From: Reichenbachiella faecimaris
Lineage (GTDB): Bacteria > Bacteroidota > Bacteroidia > Cytophagales > Cyclobacteriaceae
Direction of reading: 5' to 3'
Assembly (NCBI RefSeq): GCF_900176375.1
Contig: NZ_FWYF01000004.1
Coordinates: 124,001-188,000 of the forward strand
DNA: 64,000 bases
Program-made: the position numbers and the translations under genes
Notes under the pieces: generated by a model
Database searches by the model: none
Seen by the model: only the letters and a program-made list of their open reading frames with translations
Told to the model about the DNA's origin: nothing
Shown: positions 7,084 through 15,685 of the stretch, piece by piece
Layout: every line of letters starts with the position of its first letter
Numbering within the stretch: the first letter of the stretch is position 1

Positions 7084-9630
7084 ATGAAAAAAAGGATATT
7101 AGTTCTCATCACATCCCTTCTCATTACATATACGAGCCAATCTCAGGTTTCACTTGACTATTACCTACCTCCCAATACCAGTCTCAATCCTGCCATCCCC
7201 ACCCCCCAATCTATCATAGGTCATGAAGTGGGCGACTGGCACATCAGTCATGACAAACTTGTACAGTATATGTATGCATTGGCTGAAGCTTCTGACCGAG
7301 TTGAAATAGAAGAGTATGCCAGAAGCCACGAAAATCGTCCACTACTTATTTTGAAAATCTCCGCGCCAGCAAACATTCAGAATCTCGAAAGCATTAGAAC
7401 GGAACACCTTAAAATTTCTGATTACAACCAATCCAGCAGACTGGAACTTTCGAAGCTACCATTGGTCGCGTACTTAGGTTATAGCATTCATGGCAATGAG
7501 CCCAGTGGAAGTAATGCTGCACTGCTGGTTGCTTATTATCTAGCTGCTGCTAAAGGAACAGAAATAGAGAACTGGTTAAAAAATACAGTAATTCTACTTG
7601 ATCCAAGCTACAATCCTGATGGACTGAATCGTTTTGCTTCGTGGGTGAACGGTAAAAAAGGTATGAATCTGGTTACTGACCCCAATCATATAGAACAAAA
7701 CGAACCCTGGCCCAGAGGCAGAACGAATCATTACTGGTTTGACCTCAATCGTGACTGGCTCCCTGTTCAGCATCCCGAATCCCAAGGAAGAATCAAACAA
7801 TATCACAAATGGAAACCCAACGTGCTAACTGACCATCATGAAATGGGTACGAATGGCACTTTCTTTTTCCAACCTGGGATTCCCAGTAGGAATAATCCTT
7901 TGACACCTGACAGAACATACGAACTCACTCAAAAAATAGCCAATTATCACGCTAGGGCATTGGATGGCATTGGCTCACTCTATTATGCCAAGGAGTCCTA
8001 CGATGACTTTTACATTGGAAAGGGGTCTAGCTACCCAGATGTAAATGGTGCTGTAGGCATCCTCTTTGAGCAAGCGAGCGCACGTGGTCATGCCCAACAA
8101 AGCGACCATGGTATCCTAACCTTTCCATTTGCGATAAGGAACCATTTCACCACATCACTCTCTACTTTAAGAGCTGCTAATGAACTTAGGAGTGAATTGC
8201 TTGATCATCAGCAAAAGTTTTATGCAGACATTCCTGCTATGACTGATAAGGAAGAAGTAAAAGCTTATGTATTCAGTGCATCAAATGACAACAGTAAGCT
8301 GAAGGCCTTTCTATCCATTTTAGAAACGCATCAAGTTGAGGTCTACCAATTGAATAAAAGCTTTGATGGATTTAATCCAAACCATTCCTTCATTATTCCT
8401 TTGAAGCAAAATCAAAACAGAATGATCAAAGGCATATTCGAAACCCGTACGCAATTTGAGGACAGTCTTTTTTACGATGTTTCTGCCTGGACCCTACCTC
8501 TTGCTTTTGATTTGGCTTACAAAGCCGTAAAAGGGAAAAGCTATACTGCTGCTTTGATTGGAGAGCAGATTTATTCCACAGAACTGCAGAAAACTTTCCA
8601 AACATTTGAATCTAGCAGCTACTCCTATGCCTTTCACTGGCAGGACGCTCAGTCTCCTGCCTTATTATATGACATTCAAAAACTAGGATTAAGAACCAAA
8701 GTCGCAACATCACCTTGGGCAGATCAGAATGGTCAATCATTTGAAAGAGGATCCATTCTCATTCCAGTTCAGAATCAGCCTATTACCTCCTCTGAAATTT
8801 ATGATGCTCTTGTTACATTAAGTGAAAAACATGACATCCCCATCACAAGTCTTTCCTCTGGTAATACAGACAGTTATCAGCTTGGTAGTCCAAAATTCAA
8901 AACCCTTGCAGTACCAAAACCTCTGCTGATCATTGGAGAAGAAGTAAATGCTTATGAAGCCGGAGAAGTATGGCATCTATTGGATCAACGCATGGGAATG
9001 GCTCTGCCTATGATCACCATTGATAAGTGCAACAGTATTTCCCTGAAATCATACAATACTATCATCATGGTCGGTGGGAGCTATGGAACCTTGGCTCAAG
9101 CCAAAATCAAAAGCTGGCTGCAAAACGGTGGAAATATTATTACTACTAAATCTGCTGGAAAATGGATATCAGAAGCAGGACTGTCCAAAATAAAATACAA
9201 AAAAATAGCCAGGGATTCTACTCAAAAGTACCAGCCATACCATGAAAGAGGCAGAACTAATGGTGCGCAAAGAATAGGTGGAACCATATTTGAAACACAC
9301 ATTGATTTAACTCACCCATTAGGTTTTGGATTCGCAGATGAAAAGCTGCCAGTTTTTAAAAGAGGCACACAATTGATGGAATTGGCTAAAAACCCATACG
9401 CACAGCCAGCACATTACACTGCAAATCCATTACTTGCGGGTTATGTATCAGAAGAAAATCTAAAGCATATTCCTAACACGCCAGCCGTAGGCCTTTCAGC
9501 ATTCGGAAAAGGTATGATTATCTCCATCCAGGACAATCCAAACTTCAGGGCATACTGGTATGGTACAAACAGACTCTTCTTAAATGCACTTTTTTTTAGT
9601 GGAATGATTGAAGCAGGATCAGCTAGATAG
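7084..9630 (+). CDS. secreted M14 zinc carboxypeptidase-like protein
   Basis: 848 residues with a signal peptide (MKKRILVLITSLLITYTSQSQ). The M14 domain (about 40-380) has the zinc motif HGNEPSG (HxxE), a later His in LTDHHEMGTNG, NPDG, DLNRDW (substrate-carboxylate region) and a candidate catalytic Glu in ILFEQASARGH. M14 enzymes remove C-terminal residues or cleave peptidoglycan peptides with a single zinc ion. The long C-terminal half (about 400-848) is typical of the large Bacteroidota secreted forms and includes an alpha/beta domain like class I amidotransferases (IIMVGGSYGTLAQAKIKSWL). No sorting domain is obvious. It is monocistronic, with a -7 box just upstream. Confidence 0.85.
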   Translation: MKKRILVLITSLLITYTSQSQVSLDYYLPPNTSLNPAIPTPQSIIGHEVGDWHISHDKLVQYMYALAEASDRVEIEEYARSHENRPLLILKISAPANIQNLESIRTEHLKISDYNQSSRLELSKLPLVAYLGYSIHGNEPSGSNAALLVAYYLAAAKGTEIENWLKNTVILLDPSYNPDGLNRFASWVNGKKGMNLVTDPNHIEQNEPWPRGRTNHYWFDLNRDWLPVQHPESQGRIKQYHKWKPNVLTDHHEMGTNGTFFFQPGIPSRNNPLTPDRTYELTQKIANYHARALDGIGSLYYAKESYDDFYIGKGSSYPDVNGAVGILFEQASARGHAQQSDHGILTFPFAIRNHFTTSLSTLRAANELRSELLDHQQKFYADIPAMTDKEEVKAYVFSASNDNSKLKAFLSILETHQVEVYQLNKSFDGFNPNHSFIIPLKQNQNRMIKGIFETRTQFEDSLFYDVSAWTLPLAFDLAYKAVKGKSYTAALIGEQIYSTELQKTFQTFESSSYSYAFHWQDAQSPALLYDIQKLGLRTKVATSPWADQNGQSFERGSILIPVQNQPITSSEIYDALVTLSEKHDIPITSLSSGNTDSYQLGSPKFKTLAVPKPLLIIGEEVNAYEAGEVWHLLDQRMGMALPMITIDKCNSISLKSYNTIIMVGGSYGTLAQAKIKSWLQNGGNIITTKSAGKWISEAGLSKIKYKKIARDSTQKYQPYHERGRTNGAQRIGGTIFETHIDLTHPLGFGFADEKLPVFKRGTQLMELAKNPYAQPAHYTANPLLAGYVSEENLKHIPNTPAVGLSAFGKGMIISIQDNPNFRAYWYGTNRLFLNALFFSGMIEAGSAR

Positions 9631-9763
9631 CAATAGATTCTATTCTGAATTGAAATTTTATCAACATTATCCTTATTAATTGTAAATATTTTAATATTTC
9701 AAGTAATGTGTTGCGAATCAGTATTGTCTTTTGCCAATTCAATGATATTTTGACACAAATACA

Positions 9764-9771
9764 TATCTTTG
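9764..9771 (+). promoter_or_regulatory. Bacteroidota-type -7 box for the aldolase gene
   Basis: TATCTTTG fits TAnnTTTG and sits 82 bases upstream of the aldolase ATG. A TTTTGACA stretch at 9748-9755 lies closer than the usual -33 spacing, so only the -7 box is proposed. Confidence 0.4.
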
Positions 9772-9853
9772 CCAGCCTTAATAATCACAATTATTTACAA
9801 TCAGGAGTTTCGCGAATTACCACGGCTTCGGATCACTAAAAACACACTAAGAA

Positions 9854-10918
9854 ATGAAATTCAAATCAGGGGTTCTCACTGGGGACGAAGTAACCGAATT
9901 GTTGAACTATGCGAATGAGAATCAGTTTGCTCTTCCAGCAGCTAATGTCATTGGAAGTAGTTCTATCAATGCAGTTTTAGAAACAGCAAAGGAATTGAAC
10001 TCACCAGTAATGGTACAGTTTTCTAATGGGGGTGCGGCCTTCAATGCAGGCAAAGGAATGTCCAACGATGGTCAAAAAGCCGCCATTGCAGGAGCAGTAG
10101 CTGGAGCACATCATGTCCACATGATGGCTGAAGCTTATGGTGTTTCCGTAATTTTAAACACGGATCACTGTGCTAAAAAATTATTGCCTTGGATTGACGG
10201 TATGTTGGATGCTGGTGAAGAATTTTTCGCCAGAACTGGAAAGTCACTTTTCTCTTCTCACATGATCGACTTGTCTGAAGAACCAATCGAAGAGAACATC
10301 GAGACTTGTAAAAAATACTTGGAGCGTATGTCGAAAATGGGCATGACACTTGAAATAGAATTAGGAATCACGGGTGGTGAAGAAGATGGTGTTGACAACT
10401 CTGATGTGGACGAGTCAAGATTGTACACTCAGCCCGAAGAAGTAGCCTACGCATACGAAGAGCTAGGTAAAATCAGTGATAAATTCACTATTGCTGCCGC
10501 CTTTGGCAACGTACACGGCGTATATAAGCCCGGCAACGTAAAGTTGACTCCGAAGATTTTGAAAAACTCTCAAGATCACATCCAAGAAAAATACGGAACA
10601 GGTCACAACCCTGTAAACTTCGTATTCCATGGTGGATCAGGATCTACAAGAGAAGAAATCAGAGAGGCTATCTCTTATGGTGCTATCAAAATGAATATCG
10701 ATACCGATTTGCAATGGGCATATTGGGATGGTGTGAAAAATTACTACCAAAAGAACGAAGGCTATCTACAAGGTCAAATCGGAAACCCTGATGGGGATGA
10801 TAGCCCAAACAAGAAGTTCTACGATCCTAGAGTTTGGACAAGAGAAGCTGAAAAGTCATTTGTGGCTCGATTGAAAGATGCTTTCGAAGATTTAAACAAT
10901 ATCAATAGAAACGCATAA
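9854..10918 (+). CDS. fbaA: class II fructose-bisphosphate aldolase
   Basis: A 354-residue cytosolic enzyme of glycolysis and gluconeogenesis that interconverts fructose 1,6-bisphosphate with dihydroxyacetone phosphate and glyceraldehyde 3-phosphate. Class IIA hallmarks are clear: NTDHCAKKLLPWIDGM (metal His and catalytic Asp), LEIELGITGGEEDGVDN, GNVHGVYKPGNVKL (metal His) and FVFHGGSGS (phosphate and metal site). Its length matches the family (about 350-360). It is monocistronic, with a long hairpin terminator after it. Confidence 0.97.
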   Translation: MKFKSGVLTGDEVTELLNYANENQFALPAANVIGSSSINAVLETAKELNSPVMVQFSNGGAAFNAGKGMSNDGQKAAIAGAVAGAHHVHMMAEAYGVSVILNTDHCAKKLLPWIDGMLDAGEEFFARTGKSLFSSHMIDLSEEPIEENIETCKKYLERMSKMGMTLEIELGITGGEEDGVDNSDVDESRLYTQPEEVAYAYEELGKISDKFTIAAAFGNVHGVYKPGNVKLTPKILKNSQDHIQEKYGTGHNPVNFVFHGGSGSTREEIREAISYGAIKMNIDTDLQWAYWDGVKNYYQKNEGYLQGQIGNPDGDDSPNKKFYDPRVWTREAEKSFVARLKDAFEDLNNINRNA

Positions 10919-10948
10919 TTTCGTTTTTTAGGCTAGGCATTTAATTTG

Positions 10949-11068
10949 AGCCGCCTTAATAAGCTACGTCATCATGAGGTACGAAACGATCTCAAACTTC
11001 CAGCAGGAAACTAACAGATTACTTCACTTCGTTCGTAATGACGGCATCTTTTTGAGGCGGCTTTTTCT
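10949..11068 (+). terminator. terminator stem of the aldolase gene with a palindromic element in its loop
   Basis: AGCCGCCT (10949-10956) and its complement AGGCGGCT (11055-11062) are followed by TTTTT, as in an intrinsic terminator. The two arms are 98 bases apart because a REP-like palindrome (10967-11043) occupies the loop. The inner palindrome would also fold, bringing the arms together. Confidence 0.6.
10967..11043. repeat. REP/palindromic-type intergenic repeat
   Basis: A 77-bp imperfect palindrome: CGTCATCATGAGGTACGAAA at the left, and at the right a segment whose reverse complement begins CGTCATTACGAACGAAGTGA. The terminal six bases CGTCAT/ATGACG pair exactly. The pattern resembles the widespread CGTCATTGCGAGGAACGAAG family of intergenic palindromes seen in many bacterial genomes. 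That link is from memory of the consensus, not from a search. Only one copy was noticed in this window. Confidence 0.55.
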
Positions 11069-11166
11069 ATTTCAAATTTCTTGATTCGAATCATTTTGAA
11101 CCCTCCTCAATAAGTGACATTTTTGTGACGCTTTAAAACGACATTACAAACCCAAACACATTCAAA

Positions 11167-12057
11167 GTGAAGAACATATCAGTTATAGGATCAGGTACCA
11201 TGGGCAACGGAATCGCACATGTTTTTGCTCAAACGGGATACTCCGTCAATCTAATCGACATTTCACGAGAGGCTCTCGATCGCGCCATGACTACCATAGG
11301 CAAAAATCTTGATCGCCTGATCAAAAAAGAAAAAATCACGGAAGCCGATAAAACATCAACACTGGGTAACATTACCACATTTACCAAATTGGCTGATGGC
11401 GTAAAGGATGCTGACTTGGTAGTAGAAGCTGCTACGGAAAACATGTCTCTAAAACTTGACATATTCAAGCAAATGGACGAGCATACAAAGCCTTCTTGTA
11501 TTTTGGCGTCAAACACCTCTTCCATCTCAATTACTAAAATCGGATCAGCGACTAATAGAAAGGATAAGGTAATAGGCATGCACTTTATGAACCCAGTACC
11601 TGTAATGAAACTGGTAGAAGTCATCCGTGGATACAGCACAAGTGATGAGACAACAAACATCATTATGGAGCTATCCAAGAAATTATCGAAAGTCCCTGTT
11701 GAAGTCAATGATTACCCTGGCTTTGTTGCCAACAGAATCCTAATGCCTATGATCAATGAAGCCATTTATACCTTGTATGAAGGTGTAGCTGGTGTAGAAG
11801 AAATTGACACAGTGATGAAATTAGGCATGGCGCATCCTATGGGCCCATTGCAATTAGCTGATTTTATTGGATTAGACGTTTGCCTGTCTATAATGAGAGT
11901 ACTTCATGATGGATTTGGCAATCCTAAATATGCACCATGTCCCCTATTGGTAAATATGGTAGAAGCAGGGGTGTTAGGCGCTAAATCTGGTGAAGGGTTT
12001 TACAAATACGAGGCTGGATCTAAGGATCTGACGGTTTCAAAACAATTTCAGAAATAA
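11167..12057 (+). CDS. hbd: 3-hydroxybutyryl-CoA / 3-hydroxyacyl-CoA dehydrogenase
   Basis: 296 residues from a GTG start that immediately begins the NAD-binding fold (MKNISVIGSGTMGNGIAHVF, GxGxxG). It contains the catalytic-His segment GMHFMNPVPVMKLVEV and the dimer-domain signature NDYPGFVANRILMPMINEA. The length equals the stand-alone Hbd/PaaH type, not the fused FadB type. It oxidises (S)-3-hydroxyacyl-CoA to 3-ketoacyl-CoA with NAD in the cytosol, in fatty-acid or butanoate metabolism. Four bases separate it from the nuclease-like gene, so the two are probably co-transcribed although their functions look unrelated. Confidence 0.92.
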   Translation: MKNISVIGSGTMGNGIAHVFAQTGYSVNLIDISREALDRAMTTIGKNLDRLIKKEKITEADKTSTLGNITTFTKLADGVKDADLVVEAATENMSLKLDIFKQMDEHTKPSCILASNTSSISITKIGSATNRKDKVIGMHFMNPVPVMKLVEVIRGYSTSDETTNIIMELSKKLSKVPVEVNDYPGFVANRILMPMINEAIYTLYEGVAGVEEIDTVMKLGMAHPMGPLQLADFIGLDVCLSIMRVLHDGFGNPKYAPCPLLVNMVEAGVLGAKSGEGFYKYEAGSKDLTVSKQFQK

Positions 12058-12061
12058 TCAA

Positions 12062-13138
12062 ATGGCGAAAGCACGGAAAGGAAAGTCTAAAAGTAGCAAT
12101 GGCAAAGGATCAGGAGTCAATGGCTCTTCGATCTTTGCTATTGTTGCTATACTCGTTTTAGTAACTCTATACTGGGTAAAACAAGACCCAGATTGGAGCG
12201 AGAATTTGGATAAAATCACTTCCACAGTGGTATCTACTAAGAATGAGACTAAAGATGCCATTTCACCAATCGAGAAAAAGACTGAAGCCACTCCCACCAC
12301 TTCCAGTACCAAAAAAAAGCAATCTGAGCCAGTAGAACCCAAACGAGAGAAATTTGAAGAGAATAAAATCAATGCTCAGAATGGAGTAGTAGAAACTGTA
12401 AAAACCAACGAGAATCTCCCCGTTTACAATGAGGACGACAACTATTATTACTCGTCCAGTTTCGACTTTACATGGCCGGCCTACACGCAGAACGACCCTA
12501 TAGTAGAACATGAATTCTATACGCTCAAATACAATGAAAAAACCGAGCAGGCAGATTGGGTAGCTTATACTTTGAAAAAGGTAAACCTTGACAACGCTAA
12601 GTTTAAACGAACTGACAATTTCAGAGAAGATCCTGATGTAAAGACTAAATCAGCCGCGCTGGCTGACTATAAGGGCTCAGGATATGAACCAGGTTTTTTT
12701 GCGCCATTTGAGGACTTTGCCTGGAGCAAGAATGGTGTCAGTGAATGTTTTTTCATGAGCAATATTGCCCCTCATGAATTAGGGTTCAATCAAGGTATAT
12801 GGAAAGACCTTGAAAAGAAAGTCCGGCAATGGGCTGTAAACAACAAGGAAATTTTTGTGGTCACTGGCCCAATACATAATGGTAAAAGTGAGAAAATTGG
12901 AAAAAATAAAGTAGTGGTACCTAGCCACTACTTCAAAGTGATTTTGGAAATGACAGGAAAAGAAATCAAAGGAATAGGTTTTGTTTTTGACAATAAGAAA
13001 ACGTCTAAAAGCCTTGAGAGTTATGCCATGAGCATAGACCAGGTGGAAGAAAAAACAGGATTGGATTTTTTCCCTGGCATTCCTGATCAACTAGAAAAAA
13101 GAATCGAGCAGACGTACAGTTATGCACTATGGAAATAG
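12062..13138 (+). CDS. membrane-anchored DNA/RNA non-specific endonuclease homologue lacking the DRGH motif
   Basis: 358 residues. A basic N-terminus is followed by one transmembrane helix (about 23-39, SIFAIVAILVLVTLYWV), a charged Lys/Glu/Ser/Thr linker (about 45-125) and a beta-beta-alpha-metal nuclease domain (about 140-355). The fold landmarks are all there: DYKGSGY, FFMSNIAPHELGFNQGIWKDLE (the metal-binding Asn is kept at 243) and VVTGPIHNG. The catalytic DRGH motif, however, is EPGF at residues 209-212, so the general-base histidine and its neighbours are gone. The substitution reads cleanly in the DNA (GAA CCA GGT TTT). The protein is probably a non-catalytic member, either a pseudonuclease with a binding role or one with altered chemistry. 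It follows hbd by four bases. Confidence 0.8.
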   Translation: MAKARKGKSKSSNGKGSGVNGSSIFAIVAILVLVTLYWVKQDPDWSENLDKITSTVVSTKNETKDAISPIEKKTEATPTTSSTKKKQSEPVEPKREKFEENKINAQNGVVETVKTNENLPVYNEDDNYYYSSSFDFTWPAYTQNDPIVEHEFYTLKYNEKTEQADWVAYTLKKVNLDNAKFKRTDNFREDPDVKTKSAALADYKGSGYEPGFFAPFEDFAWSKNGVSECFFMSNIAPHELGFNQGIWKDLEKKVRQWAVNNKEIFVVTGPIHNGKSEKIGKNKVVVPSHYFKVILEMTGKEIKGIGFVFDNKKTSKSLESYAMSIDQVEEKTGLDFFPGIPDQLEKRIEQTYSYALWK

Positions 13139-13147
13139 CCATCAGCT

Positions 13148-15241
13148 CTAGGTGGTATATCGATATTTTTCAGAAACACGATAAGCTTTTTCTACTGCCA
13201 TAGCCCATTTTTTGGATCCAACACGTTTATACCTTTCTATTTGTTCTTCAGTCCATAGTTTCAGTTTCTCAGGAGAGTCTTTTCTGTCTTTTATGTCCAT
13301 ACATATTTCTTTGAGCACCCAATAATTATGCCCTGATCTGGCAATTCTTAGATCATTAATTATGGTGTCTCCTCCCCCTCTCATTTTTGTAAAGAATGGA
13401 ATATATTTTTCAACGAGTTGCTGCTGATCCTCTAGCGCTTTTGCCAATTCTCTATAATCTGTCTCCTCATCTATTGAAAGATGTTCTTTAATTCCCTCCC
13501 AGTTGGAAGGGTACTTTTTCTCAAACGCTTGATAAAAGGGAGTCTTGCTCTCATAAGGCTGATTATTAATGATAGCAAGTGCGGCCACTCTATACATATC
13601 CATTTTAAGCAAGGCTGACCTACTTCCATAAATCTTACTTGCATAAGCATCTTTGAATGGAGCGGATGAATCTATACTAACAGCCTTTGAATCCCTAAGC
13701 AAATAGCCAGTCAGCGCAATCAATATGGGTGTACCAACACCCAAAATATGCACAGGTGTATCGTTCTGGAGTCCATTTACAACACCCAGTGTCATGGATT
13801 GAGCAATCAGATAAGGTTCTGGCAATTTTTCTTCAAAATTATCCCACTGCTCACCAAACTGAAGTCTTGTAATCCACCTTCTGCTTTGCATAGGAGCTCC
13901 ATAACTGATGGCAACACCATCTTTAGCAACTTCCTTAAGGCCCTTAGCTCCTTGCAAGGCACTTTCATAATCGTAGGTATGAAGCACCAAGAACTTGGCC
14001 ACAAATTCCATTTCCTTACCAAATCCAAATTCACCAATGGCCTGTCTAGAAAAATACGCTCTGGTTTTCTTTTGGAACGTCAAAATTTCTGATGCTTTTG
14101 GGTTAAAGGTTTCATCTAACATGCCGCACATCATAAGCACTGGAATAGTAAAATCCTCCATTCCAATCATATAATGAGGCTTGATAAGGAGCTGTTTTCT
14201 TATGATCTCTTTAACATCCAAATTTTCAACCTCCTGAGCACATACCTGAGCTACCTTCTCAATGAAAAGGTTTCTTTGGTCAAGTACATTTTCAGATAGC
14301 GACCCATTATTAGACATTTCGTCCTTGGCTAGGTTCAATAAAATCTCTCCTTCTTCACGAAGTTTTTTTGCTATTCCAGACATTCTTGTCCAGTTGCCAT
14401 TGTCACTAATTAAGAGATTCTTCCTACTTCTTACCCACAAGGCACGTTCCACGCTGTCAGTATTTGTATAGTGCTCTGAGAGCAAATAACCATCTCTTTT
14501 AAGCGTAGAAGGATTTAGTGGGTCAGCTGTTACTTCCCCTAAATTCGATATAAAAACAAATACATCTCGTTTATATCTTGGTATAGACACTGAGGACGTA
14601 GTATTGGCCTCGCTCAATGCTCTTGGCACTCTCTCTAACTTGAATAAATCGGAGAGATACATGATCATTTCAAAAGCACGTGCAGCTGTAATGGTATAGT
14701 CTAGTTTTTCTGTCAAAGAGGATATCAATTGAACAAAACGCTTATCTCCAGCTATCTCATCAAAAAGTAACAAGTACTCTTCATAAGCTGAGATTGTATT
14801 GGTATCCTTTGTACTGCCGGAAATAAATCTGTTGACCCTGCTGTCCCAAATCGGATAAACTTCAGGCTGAATAAAGTGTAGCAGTTTGGACGTACCAGTC
14901 ACTGAGTTGTTTACCAGCAATTTCAATTGACTGAATTCATCACTATTCAGCTTACGTTTCTCTTTTTTGAGTTGATTGAGAGGTGCTAAAACAGCCTCCA
15001 AATCATTGGTTCTTAGGTTCATGGTAGTGGGCATCCAGCCATATACCACGGCATTCCCAATGATCAACTCAGTGGGGTTGATACTTTCTAGTTTGTTGAA
15101 AAAATCAATGATATAAGGATAGGCAGTGAGGTAAGTCCAAAGTCTTCTGTCGGCTACTTTGGTAGATTTTTCTATAGTTTCGAAATTCAAATCTAGCTGA
15201 TACTCCTGACCTGCTAAGTCTTCTATGGTTAGGTTTTTCAT
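13148..15241 (-). CDS. protein with DNA-glycosylase-like N-terminus and TGT/DpdA-like C-terminal part
   Basis: 697 residues, no signal peptide or membrane helix. Residues about 1-200 are helical, with SKLLHFIQPEVYPIWDSRV (WDSR at 132-135) and a later TAARAFEMIMYL, a pattern I associate with helix-hairpin-helix/OGG-like proteins. Residues about 225-560 show landmarks of the tRNA-guanine transglycosylase barrel: LLISDNGNW (Asp280, compare TDSGGF) and VHILGVGTPILIAL followed by VSIDSSAP (Asp524, compare LMGVGKPEDL and MFDCVMPTR). TGT enzymes exchange guanine in tRNA; the DpdA paralogue puts 7-deazaguanines into DNA. The zinc cysteines of TGT are not seen. These domain calls are by-eye inference. 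It ends the leftward accessory group, 30 bases downstream of the four-helix membrane protein gene. Confidence 0.5.
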   Translation of the reverse strand: MKNLTIEDLAGQEYQLDLNFETIEKSTKVADRRLWTYLTAYPYIIDFFNKLESINPTELIIGNAVVYGWMPTTMNLRTNDLEAVLAPLNQLKKEKRKLNSDEFSQLKLLVNNSVTGTSKLLHFIQPEVYPIWDSRVNRFISGSTKDTNTISAYEEYLLLFDEIAGDKRFVQLISSLTEKLDYTITAARAFEMIMYLSDLFKLERVPRALSEANTTSSVSIPRYKRDVFVFISNLGEVTADPLNPSTLKRDGYLLSEHYTNTDSVERALWVRSRKNLLISDNGNWTRMSGIAKKLREEGEILLNLAKDEMSNNGSLSENVLDQRNLFIEKVAQVCAQEVENLDVKEIIRKQLLIKPHYMIGMEDFTIPVLMMCGMLDETFNPKASEILTFQKKTRAYFSRQAIGEFGFGKEMEFVAKFLVLHTYDYESALQGAKGLKEVAKDGVAISYGAPMQSRRWITRLQFGEQWDNFEEKLPEPYLIAQSMTLGVVNGLQNDTPVHILGVGTPILIALTGYLLRDSKAVSIDSSAPFKDAYASKIYGSRSALLKMDMYRVAALAIINNQPYESKTPFYQAFEKKYPSNWEGIKEHLSIDEETDYRELAKALEDQQQLVEKYIPFFTKMRGGGDTIINDLRIARSGHNYWVLKEICMDIKDRKDSPEKLKLWTEEQIERYKRVGSKKWAMAVEKAYRVSEKYRYTT

Positions 15242-15271
15242 GGTAAAGGTTAGTTTATGAATTGGTTTTAA

Positions 15272-15685
15272 TTAGATATGTGAGGGTGTCCTTTTTTTGT
15301 ATTTGATGACTCCTATGGCTAAATAAATTATACTGATTAGGACAGAACCTAAAAGCACAGAAAATTCCCACCAATAGAATAACATTACAAAAGCAAATAA
15401 TAGATAAGTCGAAAAGAATATTCCTACATAGCCAAAAAACTTTATTACGCCTGACTTGAGCGATATCGCTACAAACCCAACTAATATTGGAAGTACAATT
15501 ACAACATTTAATACTATAGGATGTATAGAGGTGAAATTGGACATTTTTTCTAGTGATTTTGAAAAATCATACGTCATTGGCCCTAGCATTATTGGAAATA
15601 TAGATTGAACCCAGATCACCACAATTGATAGTATTTCATATTTCAAATACTTTAATAAGTCGTATGTGATTTTCATACTAATCAT
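15272..15685 (-). CDS. four-helix membrane protein, possible immunity component
   Basis: 137 residues with about four hydrophobic helices (around 15-35, 52-70, 75-95 and 100-125) and a basic C-terminus (KYKKRTPSHI). No family is recognised. Its ATG overlaps the stop of the MORN lipoprotein gene (ATGA at 15682-15685), so the two are translationally coupled. Small polytopic proteins directly after a candidate toxin are common immunity proteins for membrane-active toxins; here that role is inferred from position only. Alternative starts (Met1 or Met4) differ by three residues. Confidence 0.55.
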   Translation of the reverse strand: MISMKITYDLLKYLKYEILSIVVIWVQSIFPIMLGPMTYDFSKSLEKMSNFTSIHPIVLNVVIVLPILVGFVAISLKSGVIKFFGYVGIFFSTYLLFAFVMLFYWWEFSVLLGSVLISIIYLAIGVIKYKKRTPSHI

